Below, one piece after another: positions 1 to 6,060 of a DNA stretch of 6,529 nt; position 1 is the stretch's first letter, and the number at the start of each line of letters is the position of its first letter. The stretch comes from JALCSJ01 sp036788835. GTDB taxonomy: Bacteria > Bacillota > Negativicutes > Acidaminococcales > Acidaminococcaceae. The stretch covers positions 1 to 6,529 of the forward strand of contig DAIQMR010000056.1 in assembly GCA_036788835.1 (NCBI GenBank), in the 5' to 3' direction. A program made the translations under genes and the position numbers. The notes below the pieces were generated by a model. The model made no database searches. It was not told the origin of the DNA and was given only the letters and a program-made list of their open reading frames with translations.

Positions 1-56
1 TTGTTCCTAAATTAACGGAAGCTATTAAAGCCTACAAAGCAAGTCAGAGAGTATAA
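1..56 (+). CDS. C-terminal tail of an upstream gene (partial, unidentified)
   Basis: Reading from base 3, an open frame gives 17 residues (VPKLTEAIKAYKASQRV) and ends at TAA 54-56. The other two forward frames stop almost at once. The peptide is amphipathic and lysine/alanine-rich, as many C-terminal helices are, and a probable intrinsic terminator follows within about 20 bases, which fits the real end of a gene. The fragment is too short to assign to a family. It could also be chance open frame at the window edge. Confidence 0.4.
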   Translation, partial: VPKLTEAIKAYKASQRV

Positions 57-76
57 ATGTGATTAATTAAAAGAAG

Positions 77-144
77 CGAAAGGCTAGGTGCAGAAAGTAT
101 ATTTAGAGAAAAAATATAATTTCTGCATTTAGACTTCGTTTTTT
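77..144 (+). terminator. Probable intrinsic terminator after the upstream gene
   Basis: TGCAGAAA (89-96) pairs perfectly with TTTCTGCA (120-127). Inside it, after a one-base mismatch, TATATTT (98-104) pairs with AAATATA (112-118), leaving a 7-base loop. Outside it, CTA (84-86) can pair with TAG (130-132) and CGAA (77-80) with TTCG (135-138). Six T residues follow at 139-144. The stem is long but AT-rich, so termination strength is uncertain. Its position just after the stop codon at 54-56 and before the dctP leader suggests that the downstream operon is transcribed independently. Confidence 0.6.
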
Positions 145-228
145 ACCTCAGCTTTAAGTAATACTAAAAACTGTACTTTAAAACACTACATGGTTATCAG
201 GCGGATTACAGGATAGCAAAGCCGTAAT

Positions 229-260
229 AAAATTTGACAAAGGATAAATCGCCAAATTTT
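229..260. promoter_or_regulatory. Inverted repeat overlapping the promoter, possible operator
   Basis: AAAATTTG at 229-236 is repeated in inverted orientation as CAAATTTT at 253-260, separated by 16 bases. The left arm overlaps the -35 hexamer and the right arm overlaps the candidate -10. That is the position expected of a dimeric repressor operator controlling the operon. The arms are AT-rich, so chance occurrence is possible. No regulator gene is visible in the window, and the motif matches no site I can name. Confidence 0.35.
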
Positions 261-267
261 ATATAAT
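234..267 (+). promoter_or_regulatory. Candidate sigma-70-type promoter for the TRAP operon
   Basis: A perfect TTGACA -35 hexamer lies at 234-239. With the standard 17-base spacer, the -10 would be TTTTAT at 257-262 (4 of 6 consensus). A perfect TATAAT is at 262-267, but its 22-base spacing is too long for this -35. No good -35 sits 17 bases before TATAAT. The start would therefore lie near 269-275, giving a 5' leader of about 40 bases before the dctP ATG. The exact -10 is not settled from sequence alone. Confidence 0.5.
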
Positions 268-312
268 TATGGAATCGGAAACTAGTTAATAAAAAGAAAA
301 GGGGCGTTTAGA

Positions 313-1341
313 ATGAAAAGACTTATCAGCATGTTGATGGCGGGTTTTATGGTTATGGCACTTACTGCATGTGGTAGTAACAACGGTGAAAAGACCTCTG
401 ATAAATCGGGCGGAAAAGCAGAGTTCACAATGAAAGTGGGACATACGTTGCAAGAAGGTACCCCTCCAGGAATTGCTTGGGAAAAATTCAAAAAAGAAGT
501 AGAAACAAACAGTAAAGGACGAATCAAAGTTGAACTATATCCCAATTCATCATTGGGATCTGAAAGAGTAATGTTTGAATCTTGCCAGATGGGATCGTTG
601 GAAGTGGCATATGGCACTACTTCTGTGTTAGCAAATTTTGATAAAGATTTTGAAGTATTAGATTTGCCTTTCTTGTTTTCCAATGAGAAGGCAGCTAGAA
701 CAGCAATGACTGGTGAACTTGGCAAAAAGGTTGCATCTGGACTGGACAAAATTAATCTTTCTTTATTGACTTATATGGAAAATGGCATACGCCATATAAC
801 CAATAATGCTAGACCTATAGTTGTGCCCGACGACTTAAAAGGGTTGAAAATTAGAACAATGGAAAATAGTATTCATATGAGTGCTTTCAAACATATGGGT
901 GCATCCCCCACACCGATGGCTTTTACAGAATTATTTACTGCTTTACAGCAAAAAACAGTTGACGGTGAGGAAAACCCTATATTTTTGATTAAGAGTTCTC
1001 GCTTTGAAGAAGTGCAAAAATATTTGTCTTTAACCAGTCATTTTTACACATCTGGTATTGCTACTGTTAACAAAGATTTTTGGAATAAGTTACCAGATGA
1101 TCTTAAAAAAGTAGTACAAACGGCTGCTAACAATGCTAGAGATGAAGAATACAAATTGTGCGATAAACAAAATGCTGAAGCTCTTGAATTTCTTAAAAAA
1201 GCTATGACGGTTAATGCTGTTACGCCAGACAATCATAAACTGTTTGTTGAGGCAACAGCTCCGGTCTACAAAGAAGTAGAAGGACAACAACCGGCAGATT
1301 TAATGAAAGTTGTTTATGCAGCACGTGGGTCTGCAAAATAA
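313..1341 (+). CDS. dctP: TRAP transporter solute-binding lipoprotein (DctP family)
   Basis: This 342-residue protein is the extracytoplasmic substrate-binding component of a tripartite ATP-independent periplasmic transporter; it captures an organic acid and delivers it to DctQM. Residues 4-19 form a hydrophobic signal segment ending in a lipobox, LTAC, with the lipidated cysteine at C20, so it should be membrane-anchored. The family signature is clear: GIRHITN (158-164, R160), GLKIRTMEN (177-185, R181) and DGEENP (218-223, N221). The R181-to-N221 distance of 40 equals that between the carboxylate-binding Arg147 and Asn187 of SiaP, so a carboxylate ligand is expected; the ligand itself is unknown. 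The ATG is supported by AAAGGGG at 298-304, 8 bases upstream. It is the first gene of the operon. Family length is typical (about 330-350). Confidence in family is high; substrate is unassigned. Confidence 0.95.
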   Translation: MKRLISMLMAGFMVMALTACGSNNGEKTSDKSGGKAEFTMKVGHTLQEGTPPGIAWEKFKKEVETNSKGRIKVELYPNSSLGSERVMFESCQMGSLEVAYGTTSVLANFDKDFEVLDLPFLFSNEKAARTAMTGELGKKVASGLDKINLSLLTYMENGIRHITNNARPIVVPDDLKGLKIRTMENSIHMSAFKHMGASPTPMAFTELFTALQQKTVDGEENPIFLIKSSRFEEVQKYLSLTSHFYTSGIATVNKDFWNKLPDDLKKVVQTAANNARDEEYKLCDKQNAEALEFLKKAMTVNAVTPDNHKLFVEATAPVYKEVEGQQPADLMKVVYAARGSAK

Positions 1342-1355
1342 CTGAAGATTGTCCA

Positions 1356-1409
1356 TGGAAGTTAAGGCACGGGAAGGGAACTTCCCCGTGCCTATTCTTC
1401 CACATTTTT
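1356..1409 (+). terminator. Strong hairpin with T-run between dctP and dctQ (attenuator or mRNA-stabilising element)
   Basis: GGCACGGG (1366-1373) pairs with CCCGTGCC (1385-1392). Below this, A1365 pairs with T1393, a 3x3 internal loop follows, and TGGAAG (1356-1361) pairs with CTTCCA (1397-1402). Five T residues follow at 1405-1409. This is the most GC-rich structure in any gap of the window and has the architecture of an intrinsic terminator. As dctQM lie downstream with no clear new promoter in the gap, partial termination or 3'-end protection of dctP mRNA is likely. Either would give more binding protein than permease, as transporters of this kind need. Confidence 0.75.
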
Positions 1410-1419
1410 CTAAAATTGA

Positions 1420-1428
1420 GAGAAGGTG
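1420..1428 (+). promoter_or_regulatory. dctQ: Ribosome binding site deciding the dctQ start
   Basis: GAGAAGGTG at 1420-1428 contains AAGGTG, 9 bases before the ATG at 1438. The frame could also open at GTG 1426, but that codon lies inside the Shine-Dalgarno match and has only a weak, too-close GAGAG before it. The ATG is therefore preferred, shortening the open frame by four residues. Confidence 0.65.
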
Positions 1429-1437
1429 CTAGGTGTT

Positions 1438-1926
1438 ATGATTAAAAAAATATGGGACAATTTGGAAGAAAATGTTCTTATAGCAACTTATATTGTAATA
1501 ATCCCTATTTTGTTTATGCAGGTTATTATGCGTTATGTGTTTAGTAATTCGCTTGCTTGGTCTGAAGAACTAGCACGTTACATTTTTATTTGGCAAGTTT
1601 GGCTTGGCTCTAGTTATGCAGTTCAGAAAGGACGTCACATTAGAATAGATGTGGTATCTAGCCGTTTGCCGGTAAAAGCAAAATTTGTTGGAGAAATTAT
1701 TATAACACTTATTTGTATCGCATTTTGCGGATTCTTTTGCTATAAAGGGCTAGTAAATATGAATATGGTGGGCCGTTTACATCAGACATCTCCTGCCTTA
1801 AAAATCCCTTTGCAAGTTTTATATGCTTGTGTACCGATTTCAACCGCCCTTATGGTTTTACGCTATCTTGAAATGTTGGTTACAACTGTTAAAACGGGTA
1901 TCGCTGGTACCTCAAAGGAGGAATGA
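1438..1926 (+). CDS. dctQ: TRAP transporter small permease subunit (DctQ family)
   Basis: This 162-residue membrane protein is the small subunit that pairs with DctM in the cytoplasmic membrane. Four hydrophobic segments are visible at about residues 13-31, 47-63, 83-103 and 123-144. The family hallmark is present: RYVF (32-35), then WSEELARY (41-48) at the start of the second helix and KGRHIRID (64-71) after it. Length is usual for DctQ. The gene lies 96 bases behind dctP, the gap being occupied by a terminator-like hairpin. Its last codons contain the Shine-Dalgarno sequence of dctM, and only three bases separate the two genes, which suggests translational coupling and equimolar production of the two subunits. 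The start was set at ATG 1438 on ribosome-site spacing, with GTG 1426 as the alternative. Confidence 0.93.
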   Translation: MIKKIWDNLEENVLIATYIVIIPILFMQVIMRYVFSNSLAWSEELARYIFIWQVWLGSSYAVQKGRHIRIDVVSSRLPVKAKFVGEIIITLICIAFCGFFCYKGLVNMNMVGRLHQTSPALKIPLQVLYACVPISTALMVLRYLEMLVTTVKTGIAGTSKEE

Positions 1927-1929
1927 AAA

Positions 1930-3219
1930 ATGGCATTAATAGTATTATTTGTGATTCTTTTTGCCTCCATTTTTTTAACTGTACCTATTGGTATGTGTCT
2001 AGGGGGTGCTACAGCGATAGTAATGGTGCTTTTTACGCATATGGACACGAGACTAATCGCTCAACTAGGGATAACAGGACTCGACAGTTTTACGCTAATT
2101 GCAATTCCATATTTTATTTTAGCAGGAGAATTAATGGCTACGGGTGGAATATCACGTAGAATTGTTGAAATGGCTCATTGTTTTATTAAAGATTTGGTAG
2201 GAGGTCTTGCTATAATTACCACTTTTGCATGTACATTTTTTGCTGCAATTAGTGGATCGGGACCTGCTACGGTTTCGGCTATAGGAAGCATGATGATTCC
2301 GGAAATGGAAAAAGAAGGATATGATAAAGCATGGAGTGCTGCTATTACATGTTGTGGAGGTATTATCGGAGTAATTATACCGCCATCCATTCCTTTCGTG
2401 CTTTTTGGTGTTATTACAGGTTGCTCTATTGGTGAATTATTTATGGCTGGTGTTGTTCCGGGACTTTTAATTTGTGCAGCTTTGTGCATATATAGTTATT
2501 TCTCTTGCAAGAAACACGGATATGGTGTGGGCGCACAAAGTAGTTATAAAAGCCGAGGCTTTTTTACCACATTAAAAAGCTCAAGTGCAGCACTTTTAAC
2601 TCCGGCCATTATTCTTGGCGGTATTTATGCTGGCATTTTTACGCCTACAGAAGCTGCTATTATTGCCAACATTTGGGCACTTATTGCAGGAAAGCTTATT
2701 TACAAAGAACTTAATTGGGAAATGCTAAAAAATGCTCTTAAAAACACAGCGTTAACCACTAGTGCATGTTTGTTTACTATTGCCTGTGCTACAAGCTTCG
2801 GATATTTACTAACAACTATGCAAGTACCAACAAGGTTTGCTGCATTTATGTTAAGCATAACCAGTAGTAAATATCTTATTATTCTTATGCTCCTAGGATT
2901 TTTGTTGGTAATTGGATGCTTTATGGACAATATTACGTCCATGACTATTTTAACGCCAATTTTTGTCCCTATTGTTAGAAACTTGGGCTATAGCCTTACT
3001 CATTTTGGGGTTTTCATGACAGTAGCACTTGCAATTGGTTTTGTTACCCCACCTTATGGCGCAAATTTATTTGTTGCTTCAGGCGTTACTGGAATGTCTG
3101 TTACGAAAATAAGCAGTAAAATATTGCCAATGATTGGCATCCTGATAATCTGTTTATTGATTATTACTTTTGTGCCAGGAATTGCCATGTGGCTTCCTAG
3201 CGTAGCGTATAATAAATAG
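1930..3219 (+). CDS. dctM: TRAP transporter large permease subunit (DctM family)
   Basis: The 429-residue protein is the transport channel of the TRAP system, normally driven by an ion gradient, usually sodium. It is hydrophobic along its whole length with about a dozen membrane segments. Typical DctM landmarks are SGSGPAT (108-114), GGIIGVIIPPSIP (143-155), GIFTPTEAA (235-243), CFMDNITSMTILTPIFVPI (330-348) and GFVTPPYGANLF (370-381). The two repeated halves, each with a small-residue-rich hairpin followed by a conserved proline region, agree with the elevator-type fold of the family. Length is normal. AAAGGAGG at 1914-1921 lies 8 bases before the ATG, a near-ideal ribosome site, and overlaps the end of dctQ. 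The next gene follows after 51 bases. DctM sequence does not reveal the substrate. Confidence 0.96.
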   Translation: MALIVLFVILFASIFLTVPIGMCLGGATAIVMVLFTHMDTRLIAQLGITGLDSFTLIAIPYFILAGELMATGGISRRIVEMAHCFIKDLVGGLAIITTFACTFFAAISGSGPATVSAIGSMMIPEMEKEGYDKAWSAAITCCGGIIGVIIPPSIPFVLFGVITGCSIGELFMAGVVPGLLICAALCIYSYFSCKKHGYGVGAQSSYKSRGFFTTLKSSSAALLTPAIILGGIYAGIFTPTEAAIIANIWALIAGKLIYKELNWEMLKNALKNTALTTSACLFTIACATSFGYLLTTMQVPTRFAAFMLSITSSKYLIILMLLGFLLVIGCFMDNITSMTILTPIFVPIVRNLGYSLTHFGVFMTVALAIGFVTPPYGANLFVASGVTGMSVTKISSKILPMIGILIICLLIITFVPGIAMWLPSVAYNK

Positions 3220-3270
3220 TCAAAAAGTAATTGCAAGTCATAATATTGTCTAAGGAAAGAGGGAATATGT

Positions 3271-4692
3271 ATGGACACAAAGGCAATTAAAGACTATATG
3301 AATACATGGATGGAGGAGAATAAATCTGAGATTTATGCAATTGCAGATGATTTGTGGAAAAATCCAGAATTAGGATTAGAAGAATATAGAGCGTTTGATA
3401 AACTAACAAGTCTGCTTAAAAAATATGATTTTAGGGTAGAAAGTGGGCAGGGAGGAATGCCAACAGCATTTGTAGCAACATATGGTTCTGGCAAACCTAT
3501 TGTTGGTATTAATGCAGAATATGATTGTCTTCCAGGTTTATCACAAAAATGCGAAGCACCATACCCATGTCCTGTAATTGACGGTGCCCCAGGTCAAGGA
3601 TGTGGACATAACTTGCTCGGCACAACGGCAGTGTTTGGTGCAATTGCTTTGCGGCAGGCAATAGCAAAATTCAATGTGCCATGTACAATTAAAGTACTTG
3701 GATCTCCATATGAAGAAGCTAGTGTAGGCAAAGCGCTTATTGGCCGTGAAGGAGTGTACAAGGACCTGGATCTGATTATGGATTGGCATCCGTGGAGCTA
3801 CAACATGGCAGATTACGATAAATGCAACTCGGTTTTTGTTATGAAGTTTAATTTTCATGGCAAATCGGCTCATGGTGCATATCCATGGGAAGGAAGAAGC
3901 GCATTGGATGCAGGAATGCTTTTTGGCATGTCCTTAGAAATGCTGAGAGAACACGTTAAACCTAATGGACCGGATGCAGCGAGTACCATTAATTATACAT
4001 TCCAAAATTGTGGGCCTATGTTTGCTAATGTGGTGCCAGAGATTACGACAATTCAACTTTATGGTAGGTTCGCTGATATGGAAACATCCCGAGATGCCTT
4101 TGAACGGATAAAAAAGTGTGCAGAGGGTACTGCTTTGGCCACAGGAACAACTTCTGATTATGAAATGATTACATATACCCATAATAAAATTCCTAATAAA
4201 ACATTGGCTACCATAGTTCATAATAATATGGAACATTATGGTTCACCGAATTTTACGGAGCAGGAACAAGAATTTGCTAAAGAGACACAGAAGTACATGA
4301 AGGTAGAGCCAACTGGTCTTGATACTACGATTCAGCCATTTGGACCTAGTGAAACGGTAATATGCGATACTTCTGAATTTTCTTGGAATGCACCATATGT
4401 AACTTTTTGGGTTACACTAGGACCGCAAAATGTTGGCTGGCATAATTGGATTGTCACAGCATGTGCTGGTAATAGTATAGGCAAAAAAACAATGGATCGT
4501 GCTGCTCAAATCATGACATCTTCTTTTATTGATATTGTTACTTCTCCTGAAACGATGGAAGCAGCAAAGGAAGAATGGAAAGAGAGAATGAAGGGCAAAG
4601 AATATGATTTCCTAATGGATGATGATCATAAAGCACCATTTGGTATTAATAAGGAAACGATGGAAAAATATTTTGGAAAGCGAAAACAATAA
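3271..4692 (+). CDS. M20-family amidohydrolase resembling p-aminobenzoyl-glutamate hydrolase subunit B (AbgB)
   Basis: The 473-residue enzyme belongs to the M20 metallopeptidase/amidohydrolase family and most resembles the AbgB branch (E. coli AbgB is about 480 residues). It should hydrolyse an amide bond to a carboxylate-bearing product in the cytoplasm; no signal peptide is seen. Motifs in order are NAEYDCLPG (81-89), GQGCGHNLLGT (108-118, metal ligands C111 and H113), PYEEA (146-150, E148 the likely catalytic base and E149 a ligand), DWHPW (171-175, H173 a ligand) and GWHNW (389-393, H391 the probable last ligand). The dimerisation domain begins near FHGKSAHGAYPWEGRSALDA (195-214). All expected metal positions are present, so it looks active. 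AGAGGG at 3258-3263 lies 7 bases before the ATG. It directly follows dctM, suggesting it acts on the imported compound. No AbgA-like partner is in the window. True substrate unknown. Confidence 0.9.
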   Translation: MDTKAIKDYMNTWMEENKSEIYAIADDLWKNPELGLEEYRAFDKLTSLLKKYDFRVESGQGGMPTAFVATYGSGKPIVGINAEYDCLPGLSQKCEAPYPCPVIDGAPGQGCGHNLLGTTAVFGAIALRQAIAKFNVPCTIKVLGSPYEEASVGKALIGREGVYKDLDLIMDWHPWSYNMADYDKCNSVFVMKFNFHGKSAHGAYPWEGRSALDAGMLFGMSLEMLREHVKPNGPDAASTINYTFQNCGPMFANVVPEITTIQLYGRFADMETSRDAFERIKKCAEGTALATGTTSDYEMITYTHNKIPNKTLATIVHNNMEHYGSPNFTEQEQEFAKETQKYMKVEPTGLDTTIQPFGPSETVICDTSEFSWNAPYVTFWVTLGPQNVGWHNWIVTACAGNSIGKKTMDRAAQIMTSSFIDIVTSPETMEAAKEEWKERMKGKEYDFLMDDDHKAPFGINKETMEKYFGKRKQ

Positions 4693-4710
4693 GTGATTTG
4701 AGTAAAATAG

Positions 4711-4718
4711 AGTGGTGA
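4711..4718 (+). promoter_or_regulatory. Ribosome binding site deciding the start of the LarA-like gene
   Basis: AGTGGTGA at 4711-4718, with core GGTGA 4714-4718, lies 8 bases before ATG 4727. The same frame also has GTG codons at 4712 and 4715, but these overlap the purine-rich motif and have no good ribosome site of their own. ATG 4727 is therefore preferred, five residues shorter than the longest option. Confidence 0.55.
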
Positions 4719-4726
4719 AAATAGCT

Positions 4727-6019
4727 ATGAGTGAAGTCAATCGTATTCTGGAAGGCATATCAATTCCGAAGATGCTTTTAGTCAGACAAGAATTTGAAAA
4801 GACTTGCATAAAAAAAGACGATATTATGGGTATTATTGCAAATTTGCTTAACAACCAGAAATTCGTCAAAAATATCCGTCCGGGTATGAATATTGCTATA
4901 ACAGCAGGAAGTAGAGAGATATGTAATATACAAACTATCCTTGCAGCCACTTCTACTTGCTTAAAAAAACTTGGGGCACACCCATTTATAATCCCCGCCA
5001 TGGGAAGCCATGGTGGGGCTACTGCAGATGGGCAGAGAGCTGTGTTGGCTAGTCTTTCTATCAACGAAACAACATGTGGCTGCCCAATAATTTCTTCCAT
5101 GGAGACTGTTTGCATTGGCCAAACGCATGATGGTCAAGACGTATTTATGGATCGCAATGCAAAAGAATCCGATGGGATATTGGTTGTGGGACGAGTGAAA
5201 GCTCATACGGATTTTAGGGGACGATACGAAAGCGGAATTATGAAAATGATGGCGATTGGTCTTGGCAAGCAAAAAGGAGCAGAAAAGTGCCATTTGCAAG
5301 GCTTTGGTAAAATAGCTTCTAACGTAGAAAACTTTGGCCACACAGTTTTGTGGAATTCCAATGTAGTGGGAGCAATTGCTATTATAGATAATGCTTTTGA
5401 TAACACTTATGATCTGGTAGGATTGGCTCGTGAGGAAATTGAAAGCAACGAACCGGTTCTGCTAGAAAAAGCTAAAAATTTAATGCCAAAGATCCTTTTG
5501 CCGGAGTGTGATGTATTAATTATTGATGAAATTGGTAAAAATTTTAGCGGAACAGGACTGGATCCAAATGTAGTAAATAGACATTCAACGCCATATTCAT
5601 CAGGAGGATTGTCTGCACAGCGTGTTGCGGTGCTTGGGTTAAGTGAAAAAACGCATAATAATGGTTTTGGAATCGGTGCTGCTGACTGCACCACAGAACG
5701 AGTTGTTAGCAAACTGGATAGGCAGGCTATGTATATTAACAGCCTGACGAGTAGAGTTCTCAGCCTTTGCAATATTCCTTGTGTTTTTGCTAACGATAAA
5801 CTAGCTATCCAAGCGTGCATAAAAACATGCGTTGGCATTGAAAAAAATGGACCCAGAATTATACGCATTCCCAATACGCTTCATTTGGAACATATTATGG
5901 TTTCTGAAAATTTAAAAACAGAAATAATGAAAAATGAACGTATGCAATTAGAGGGAGAGCCGCTAGAATTGCCATTCGATGACGATGGATTTTTAAAACA
6001 GTTTTTGGGTAATGAATAA
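4727..6019 (+). CDS. LarA-like protein, nickel-pincer nucleotide hydroxyacid racemase/epimerase superfamily
   Basis: The 430-residue protein matches the lactate racemase superfamily (DUF2088-type N-terminal domain). Family enzymes invert 2-hydroxyacids using a nickel-pincer nucleotide bound to a lysine. Visible candidates for LarA functional residues are R63 in ITAGSR (58-63), H95 in MGSHGGAT (92-99), H160 in KAHTDF (158-163), K173 in SGIMKMM (169-175) and H189 in EKCH. Spacings of 32, 65, 13 and 16 closely follow those between R75, H108, H174, K184 and H200 of Lactobacillus LarA, recalled from memory, so a cofactor-binding enzyme is plausible. GTGLDPNVVNRH (275-286) lies in the C-terminal half, and 12 cysteines are spread through the chain. 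No cofactor genes larB, larC or larE are in the window. It lies 34 bases after the M20 gene. The substrate need not be lactate; the superfamily includes many uncharacterised groups. Confidence 0.87.
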   Translation: MSEVNRILEGISIPKMLLVRQEFEKTCIKKDDIMGIIANLLNNQKFVKNIRPGMNIAITAGSREICNIQTILAATSTCLKKLGAHPFIIPAMGSHGGATADGQRAVLASLSINETTCGCPIISSMETVCIGQTHDGQDVFMDRNAKESDGILVVGRVKAHTDFRGRYESGIMKMMAIGLGKQKGAEKCHLQGFGKIASNVENFGHTVLWNSNVVGAIAIIDNAFDNTYDLVGLAREEIESNEPVLLEKAKNLMPKILLPECDVLIIDEIGKNFSGTGLDPNVVNRHSTPYSSGGLSAQRVAVLGLSEKTHNNGFGIGAADCTTERVVSKLDRQAMYINSLTSRVLSLCNIPCVFANDKLAIQACIKTCVGIEKNGPRIIRIPNTLHLEHIMVSENLKTEIMKNERMQLEGEPLELPFDDDGFLKQFLGNE

Positions 6020-6060
6020 GCCCTTTGCAAAGAAATAATAAACTAATGGGAGAACACGAT

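Noticed and set aside
145..228. Possible small RNA, riboswitch or small gene in the leader upstream of the promoter
   Set aside because: No open frame with a ribosome site, no strong stem beyond weak AT-rich pairings, and no riboswitch core that I recognise. I see nothing supportable here.
282..749. 155-codon open frame on the minus strand opposite dctP
   Set aside because: It lies opposite a clear DctP-family gene, has no recognisable motif and no convincing ribosome site; it is an antisense shadow.
1923..2159. 78-codon + strand frame starting at ATG 1923, overlapping dctM
   Set aside because: It shares the dctM Shine-Dalgarno region but would sit only 1 base from it, and it runs in another frame through a strongly conserved DctM sequence. 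The ATG at 1930 is the real start.
4612..5115. 167-codon minus-strand frame across the M20/LarA-like junction
   Set aside because: It spans the ends of two well-supported + strand genes and shows no family features; its hydrophobic composition is what antisense of these genes produces.
5407..5874. 155-codon minus-strand frame within the LarA-like gene
   Set aside because: Fully contained opposite a conserved coding sequence, with no motif or ribosome site of its own.
6023..6032. Palindrome CTTTGCAAAG in the gap before the last gene
   Set aside because: Only 10 bases, with no loop and no T-run; too short to call a terminator or operator.
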